Below are positions 34,415 to 38,764 of a DNA stretch of 38,764 nucleotides, piece by piece (positions within the stretch are counted from its first letter, which is position 1; each line of letters starts with the position of its first letter). Source of the DNA: Bog-473 sp052148295 (GTDB lineage: Bacteria > Actinomycetota > Acidimicrobiia > Acidimicrobiales > RAAP-2); NCBI GenBank assembly GCA_052148295.1, contig JBKQIP010000201.1:1-38764 (forward strand), given 5' to 3'. Position numbers and translations under genes: made by a program. Below the pieces are notes generated by a model that worked only from the letters and a program-made list of their open reading frames with translations, searched no databases and was not told the origin of the DNA.

Positions 34415-35917
34415 CTATCCGGCGAAGCGGGCCAGTGCCGGAACGAACGTGGCAGCGTCCACCGTGCCCCACCCGGTCGCGTCGTTGTAGAAGGCGTTGG
34501 CGGAATAGCCCGGGACGGTCACCAGGTCAGAGCTCGAGGCGCAGGACCCGTTGCTCCCGATGTCAGCGGCGATGCAGAACGTGTAGCTGTTGTTGCCCTG
34601 GAAGATCGGCACGATGCCGTCGGGCCCTGGGCTCTGGGCCATGGCGTACAGGGTGGGGTCCAGGTAGCCGAGGCTGTGCCCCGCCACCTGATCAGCCAGG
34701 GCCACGATGCCCGAGAAGAGCGGGGAGGCTTCACTGGTCCCGCCCACGATCCCCCAGCCCGCCACCGACGGGTCGGTGGTGTCGTAGAAGTCGACCGCCC
34801 CGTTGACCGCGGCGCTCATCGCGATGTCAGGCGTGCCCCGGCTGTTCCCGACGATGCCGGCCACCCCGTCCTGGAACTGCGGGCGCGGGAAGACCGTGGA
34901 GAGGCCTCCGCCACTCGACCCCCAGGTGTAGACGGGCCCAGGCACCCCGACCGTTGAGCTGAGGTCGTGCCAGACGCTGTCAGGAGCGGTCCGGTAGCCC
35001 TCGTCGTTGAGGTGCAGCTGGGTGCCGCCCACGGCGGTGACCAGCGGGTCCGACGAGGGCCAGTCGATCGCCGTCGTCGCGGAGCAGCAGACGGCGTCGT
35101 TCGGGTCCGCGCAACCCGAGCTCGGGTCACAGTAGTAGTCCGTTGAGCCCTGGTCACCACTCGCGGCAAGGACGGTCACCCCGTGCTGCGCCGCGTTGAC
35201 ATAGGCGGAGCGCAGCGCATAGATCTGGCTCGGGCTGGTGAAAGTCTGCTCGGAGGCCCCGAAGCTCTGGGAGATCACGTCACCGAGATGGTGGTCGATG
35301 ACGTAGTTCTCAGCCGCCACGATTTGCGGAAATCCGTAGATGCCCTCGGTCTCCGTCATCGGGGTCTCGACGAGAAGGATGTTGGCCTCCGGGGCCATCA
35401 CGTGCGACCATTCGACGTCGAGGCTCGTCTCGTCGGTCCAACCGTAGTAGTCGGAGCACAGATCAGGGCCGGTCGGGCTGTAGACGGACGTGCAGTTGGT
35501 GGGGTTGGTGGTGATCGGGCCCTCGGGGGTGATCACCCGGAAAGAGGGCGGGTTGGGCAGGCCCATCTCCGAGTCGAACGTTTGCAGGTCGGAGGCGATG
35601 GACGGGGAGCCGAAGGCATCGACGATGACGATCGTCTCGCCCTGGCCTTCGATCCCCTTGGAGAACAGCGGGGCCAGGTCGTAGGCCCGCTGGAGCTGGA
35701 AGGCCTGATAGCAGGCGATGCCGAAGTCCGTCTCACATTGCGCCGTGGTCGGCGGCTGCGCCATCTTCCCCGCTGCCACGATGTGCCCGCTCGCAAACGG
35801 GACCGGCTGGACGGCGGCGACGCTCACCGCCGGCAGGCTCACGCCCACCATGCCGCTAAAGGCGGCAATGAGTGCGCCCGAACCTACCGCAAGCGCGACC
35901 TTCCTTCCCAGACGCAT
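34415..35917 (-). CDS. Secreted S53 family serine-carboxyl peptidase (sedolisin/kumamolisin-like)
   Basis: A 500-residue exported acid-type protease. After a signal peptide (RKVALAVGSGALIAAFSG, cleaved before about residue 35) comes the catalytic domain. The Glu and Asp of the triad lie in TDETSLDVEWSH, the oxyanion Asp in LAASGDQGSTDYYC, and the nucleophile Ser in GGTSEASPLFSG. A C-terminal Ca2+-site-like region (FYNDATGWGTVDA) is present. Six or more Cys suggest disulfides. The usual long pro-domain seems absent or very short. ATG at 35917 has GGAGG five bases upstream; the longer reading to 35950 has no better signal. Such enzymes digest proteins at low pH outside the cell. Confidence 0.9.
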   Translation of the reverse strand: MRLGRKVALAVGSGALIAAFSGMVGVSLPAVSVAAVQPVPFASGHIVAAGKMAQPPTTAQCETDFGIACYQAFQLQRAYDLAPLFSKGIEGQGETIVIVDAFGSPSIASDLQTFDSEMGLPNPPSFRVITPEGPITTNPTNCTSVYSPTGPDLCSDYYGWTDETSLDVEWSHVMAPEANILLVETPMTETEGIYGFPQIVAAENYVIDHHLGDVISQSFGASEQTFTSPSQIYALRSAYVNAAQHGVTVLAASGDQGSTDYYCDPSSGCADPNDAVCCSATTAIDWPSSDPLVTAVGGTQLHLNDEGYRTAPDSVWHDLSSTVGVPGPVYTWGSSGGGLSTVFPRPQFQDGVAGIVGNSRGTPDIAMSAAVNGAVDFYDTTDPSVAGWGIVGGTSEASPLFSGIVALADQVAGHSLGYLDPTLYAMAQSPGPDGIVPIFQGNNSYTFCIAADIGSNGSCASSSDLVTVPGYSANAFYNDATGWGTVDAATFVPALARFAG

Positions 35918-36169
35918 AGCATCCTCCCTCTTTGGAAGCCACATCGGCACGGCCGTCCACGAAGCGGGTCAACTTCGCAACAGCCAACCATTCGTAACGA
36001 AGAAAGTTAGCACCGTGACCCCACAGATTTTTGGAAGAAGCAGAATTTAACGATCAAACACCAGTTTCTGTTCATCAAAAGACCACGCGCCTCGTCTGCC
36101 CCCGAAAGGGACGCAAGCCACGCAGTGGGCGGTGGTGGGGTGGATCCCATCCCATCGCGTGCCGGTGGT

Positions 36170-37003
36170 TCAGGCGCCGGGCGAGACCGGGCTGACGTTG
36201 TAGCGCAGTTCCCCGGTCGACACGTCGATGTCGTAATACTCGACGCCCGTCTCCACCTGCGGGGCGTCCGCGTCGAAGGCGACGGCGATCTTATTCGCGG
36301 CGTTGCGGACGATATCGAGGGTCAGCTCGGTTGCGGCGGCAGGGCCCAGAGCGTCCACGACCTGCTCTCCGAGCCCGGGTGGCCAGCGGTTCGGCTGCCA
36401 CACGAAGGCATCCACGACCTGGAGGGCCAAGGCCTGGGCGTCGGAGATATCGCTCGGATCCCTGTCATCGAACAGATCACCCCCACCTGCCAGATCGATG
36501 GCGCTCACGCTCCTGCGGGACTGGCAGAGCCGGCAGTTGTGGGCTCTCGCCCCGCGGAGTCTGACCAGTTCGGAGGTAACCGGATCGAGGGCAGGCAGTT
36601 TGGCCACCTCGACGAGAAATCTCTCGTGGGCCACCCAGGGATCGGTCTCGTCAGAAGTCGGGATCGGACGCCATTCTTCGCCGAACAGCTCACGCCAGGC
36701 GGCGTTGGCGCGAATCATCATGTCTTCCGTCCATACGGCAAGGACGAAGGCTGGGGCACCGGCTCCGAGTTCGGCCAGCCCGGCCGCTCGAACATCAGCG
36801 GTCATGGAGGCCACATCGACGACCATCTGTTCGGCGAAGGCCATCGCGTCAGATCTCGGAACGGCAGGAACAGCCGGGTCGAGGCTGGCCCGAGCGATGG
36901 CACGGGCCTGCTCCGCCAGGCTGGTCGGCGTGGTCGAGGCGATTGCATCGATCAATTCGTCCCAGGCCGTGAAGGCGACCGGCGCCTGATCCCGGGCGAT
37001 CAC
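36170..37003 (-). CDS. Carboxymuconolactone decarboxylase (CMD)/AhpD-like protein
   Basis: A 277-residue protein with the AhpD-like helical fold. The segment LDPVTSELVRLRGARAHNCRLCQSRR carries the Cys-x-x-Cys of the redox-active family members and the usual Glu. A second helical half (FGEEWRPI, DATPLxx-type) extends it beyond the 110-180 residues usual for single-domain members, so it may be a two-domain form. CMD/AhpD proteins reduce peroxides or act as thiol oxidoreductases; this one cannot be assigned a substrate. The upstream region toward 37112 holds no further gene. Confidence 0.75.
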   Translation of the reverse strand: MIARDQAPVAFTAWDELIDAIASTTPTSLAEQARAIARASLDPAVPAVPRSDAMAFAEQMVVDVASMTADVRAAGLAELGAGAPAFVLAVWTEDMMIRANAAWRELFGEEWRPIPTSDETDPWVAHERFLVEVAKLPALDPVTSELVRLRGARAHNCRLCQSRRSVSAIDLAGGGDLFDDRDPSDISDAQALALQVVDAFVWQPNRWPPGLGEQVVDALGPAAATELTLDIVRNAANKIAVAFDADAPQVETGVEYYDIDVSTGELRYNVSPVSPGA

Positions 37004-37489
37004 ACGTCGACCCTACTCGTCATTTGACGCGCCATGAAAGCAAAGCAGGCTTGCCCAGACAGAGGCAACCGCCCCAGATCACCGTCTGAGGACACACCGC
37101 GAGCATTCGTTTCAGGGACAGGTCTCAGCTGATCGGTTGGCTCCGGGTCTTGGGACTACGGCCGTCGTCCACAACGCCCCCACGCGATCCGTGCGGTTTC
37201 CATGGGTATTGACGGTACCTTCTCCACGCCCTCTACTGGGGAGCTGGACCACTCGGAAGAAGGGCGGAGAGATTATGGAACGGACGACACCTGGCACGGC
37301 CGACCCTGTCACTGAAGGCGAACTTCGCCGGGTGGCCGGCCATTGACAGCGGTTTGAGATGGCCGTCCGGCCGGTAAGGCGAGAATCGGGAGCCGGATTC
37401 CACTTGTGGATCAAAGGCTGAAGGCAGCTAGTAGACCCGGTCTCGCGCCACTTCCCAACCACAGCGGGAGAGAGTCCCCTATCGCCCGG
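37004..37489. other. Intergenic region without a convincing gene
   Basis: A 486-bp stretch. Short open frames exist on both strands (37137-37346 on plus, 37112-37462 on minus), but neither has family features. A small frame at 37275-37346, MERTTPGTADPVTEGELRR, has GGAGA upstream and might be a tiny peptide gene; support is weak. Confidence 0.4.
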
Positions 37490-38209
37490 TTAGGTAGGAC
37501 GGTTCGGCGATTTCGGGCTTGCGTCCCTCTCCACAAGCCGAGCATCAGCTTCCCGATCGTCCTCGACTCGAATATTCAGACCGGCAAAGACCCCTTGGGC
37601 CAGTGGGAGAACTTGAGCACTGTCGATCACGACATCCCGGAGGTACTCGCTGCCCTTGATTTCTGAGAGGTCAGACCCGTGAAAGCGGGCGCCCGGCATC
37701 TTCACTTGAGACACATCAGATCTGCTCAGGTCGCAATCCAAAAAGTATGCCGTCTTCAGGTGTGCTGAATAGAACTCACCTCGCTCGAGATTCGCGTGGT
37801 CGAACACGACCCGTTCGCCCTCGATCATACGGAAGTTCACTCCGTCAAGCCTTACTTCGGAGAAGGTGACATCCTGCATCTGGGCCCGGGGAAGAAGCGC
37901 CCCCGACATACGACAATCGCTGAATGTCACGCGGGTGAAGGAGGCCTCTTCCATATCTGCGCCCGAGAAGTCGCTTCCTTCCACCAGGACATCTATCAGG
38001 CGGAGGCGGCTGAGATCAGCTGCCGTGAATGACGAATGAACGATATGCGAGTCCTGCACCAACAGGCCCTCGAGGTCGCCCTCCGAGAAGTCCCCCCGAA
38101 TGGCAACGCGATTGATCTCGGAGCCGGCGGTGAGGCGGAGGTCTGGTTCTGATTCCAGGTCGGGAGGCAGGCGTGGCGGGGTGGGTCGATCGCGTTCAGG
38201 ACGAGCCAT
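37490..38209 (-). CDS. Pentapeptide-repeat protein
   Basis: A 239-residue protein. From about residue 30 to 200 it shows irregular pentapeptide repeats of the type A(D/N)Lxx: AADLSRLRLIDV, GADMEEASFTRV, HANLERGEFYSAHL and GSDLSEIKGSEYL. These fold as a right-handed quadrilateral beta-helix. Known members include DNA-mimic gyrase-protecting proteins, but many have no known function. The charged C-terminal tail is not repeat-like. ATG at 38209 has GAGG just upstream; GTG at 38248 is an alternative. No transmembrane segment. Confidence 0.85.
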   Translation of the reverse strand: MARPERDRPTPPRLPPDLESEPDLRLTAGSEINRVAIRGDFSEGDLEGLLVQDSHIVHSSFTAADLSRLRLIDVLVEGSDFSGADMEEASFTRVTFSDCRMSGALLPRAQMQDVTFSEVRLDGVNFRMIEGERVVFDHANLERGEFYSAHLKTAYFLDCDLSRSDVSQVKMPGARFHGSDLSEIKGSEYLRDVVIDSAQVLPLAQGVFAGLNIRVEDDREADARLVERDASPKSPNRPT

Positions 38210-38416
38210 TCGCCTCAGGATACGAGCAGGGTGAGAGTGCCCCCGCACATGGGGAGGGTGCGCGTTTTTGACAAGGTGCAGTATCTGCCTGGGATGCTCT
38301 CCCGCTCAGTCACAGATACGAACTCCTCACCGAGAATGACACTCGCTCACGGTCGGCATGATCGGCCTTGATTTAGCCGCCAATAGCAATGGCATGAACG
38401 TCCGGCACCATTGCGG

Positions 38417-38764
38417 CTACTGAGTCCAGGGTCTTTTCGTCCCAGGACGCCTGGGGCTGACCATGGCGTGGGAAATGCCGAGACCGGCCAGATCGGCCAA
38501 GTGGTCGAGTACGAAGGCGCTGTCATCATCGGGGTCGACGAAGGTGGATACCGTCTTCTCGATAGCGTCGTAGTCGCGTCCGACAATCTCACAGTGCGAC
38601 CTGAGCACATCGAGCTTGTGCTTGAGGTCGTCGGCGAAACCGGTTCCCGGCAGGTCGAACAGGTTGCACATGTCGCCATGGCTAGCGACGAGCCGCAGTG
38701 TCCTCTTTTCCCCGCTGCCGGCGATCAAAATTGGCGGATGTGGGCGTTGCAGCGTATTGGGCGA
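38417..38764 (-). CDS. LLM-class F420-dependent oxidoreductase, C-terminal part (partial)
   Basis: The last 115 codons of a gene that continues beyond the window. At its cut end it reads NTLQRPHPPILIAGSGEKRTLRLVA, the conserved luciferase-like monooxygenase (LLM) motif that binds the coenzyme phosphate, followed by DLPGTGFADDLKHKLDVLRSHCEIVGRD and the C-terminal helix LADLAGLGISHAMV. Members of this family usually bind coenzyme F420 in actinobacteria, though some use FMN. The frame runs unbroken to the last base of the window. The substrate is unknown. Confidence 0.88.
   Translation of the reverse strand, partial: SPNTLQRPHPPILIAGSGEKRTLRLVASHGDMCNLFDLPGTGFADDLKHKLDVLRSHCEIVGRDYDAIEKTVSTFVDPDDDSAFVLDHLADLAGLGISHAMVSPRRPGTKRPWTQ

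Noticed and set aside
37112..37462. Short ORFs on both strands in the 37.0-37.5 kb gap
   Set aside because: No ribosome site, domain or composition signal strong enough to call a gene.

Overview
The window is a high-GC, gene-dense stretch of an actinobacterial chromosome. A PknB-like Ser/Thr kinase, an FHA protein, a DUF4012 protein, an SCO4226-like domain, an F420-dependent luciferase-like (LLM) oxidoreductase fragment and 'DTR' cell-surface beta-repeats all fit Actinomycetota. An uncultured acidimicrobial or related lineage is plausible, but there is no rRNA or other marker to fix this. No tRNA, rRNA, CRISPR array, insertion sequence or prophage was seen.

Layout. 1-5.4 kb: the end of a probable glycoside hydrolase, a phytoene-desaturase-like FAD oxidoreductase, a class III nucleotide cyclase, an ABC-F ATPase and a metallo-beta-lactamase-fold hydrolase. 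5.4-12.7 kb: a signalling and envelope block, with a membrane Ser/Thr kinase coupled to a repeat-tailed membrane protein, a divergent FHA-cyclase, a surface-anchored beta-protein and a DUF4012 protein. 12.9-17.5 kb: small metabolic and stress genes (Ohr, SRPBCC, VOC, cupin) and a large FtsX-type permease. 17.6-20.4 kb: a secreted alpha/alpha-barrel protein behind a cobalamin riboswitch. 20.4-28 kb: a DHA2-type MFS pump with a divergent MarR regulator, a small exported protein, an ABC-2 exporter plus acyl-CoA synthetase operon, and a second MFS transporter. 28.1-33.1 kb: a second, closely related cobalamin riboswitch followed by a DUF4430 membrane-anchored protein and a complete ECF transporter (T, fused A1A2, S). 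33.5-38.8 kb: a DUF4242-cyclase fusion, a sedolisin protease, a CMD/AhpD-like protein, a pentapeptide-repeat protein and a partial LLM oxidoreductase. To the eye, several genes here are less GC-rich than those before.

The main result is a probable vitamin B12 capture and uptake system spread over about 15 kb. Vertebrate B12 carriers (intrinsic factor, transcobalamin, haptocorrin) consist of an alpha6/alpha6 barrel plus a small beta domain related to DUF4430, with cobalamin held between them. Here the two halves are separate exported proteins: the barrel at 17565-20171 and the DUF4430 domain at 28568-29485. Each lies downstream of a cobalamin-type riboswitch. The DUF4430 gene is translationally coupled to an ECF transporter whose S component resembles CbrT. 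The two riboswitch leaders are near-duplicates, and the similarity runs through a ribosome-site hairpin into the start codon and first codons. This suggests the two loci arose by duplication of one ancestral locus.

A second theme is cyclic-nucleotide signalling. Three class III cyclase-domain proteins carry different partners: one has no recognised partner domain, one has FHA (next to a divergent Ser/Thr kinase) and one has DUF4242.
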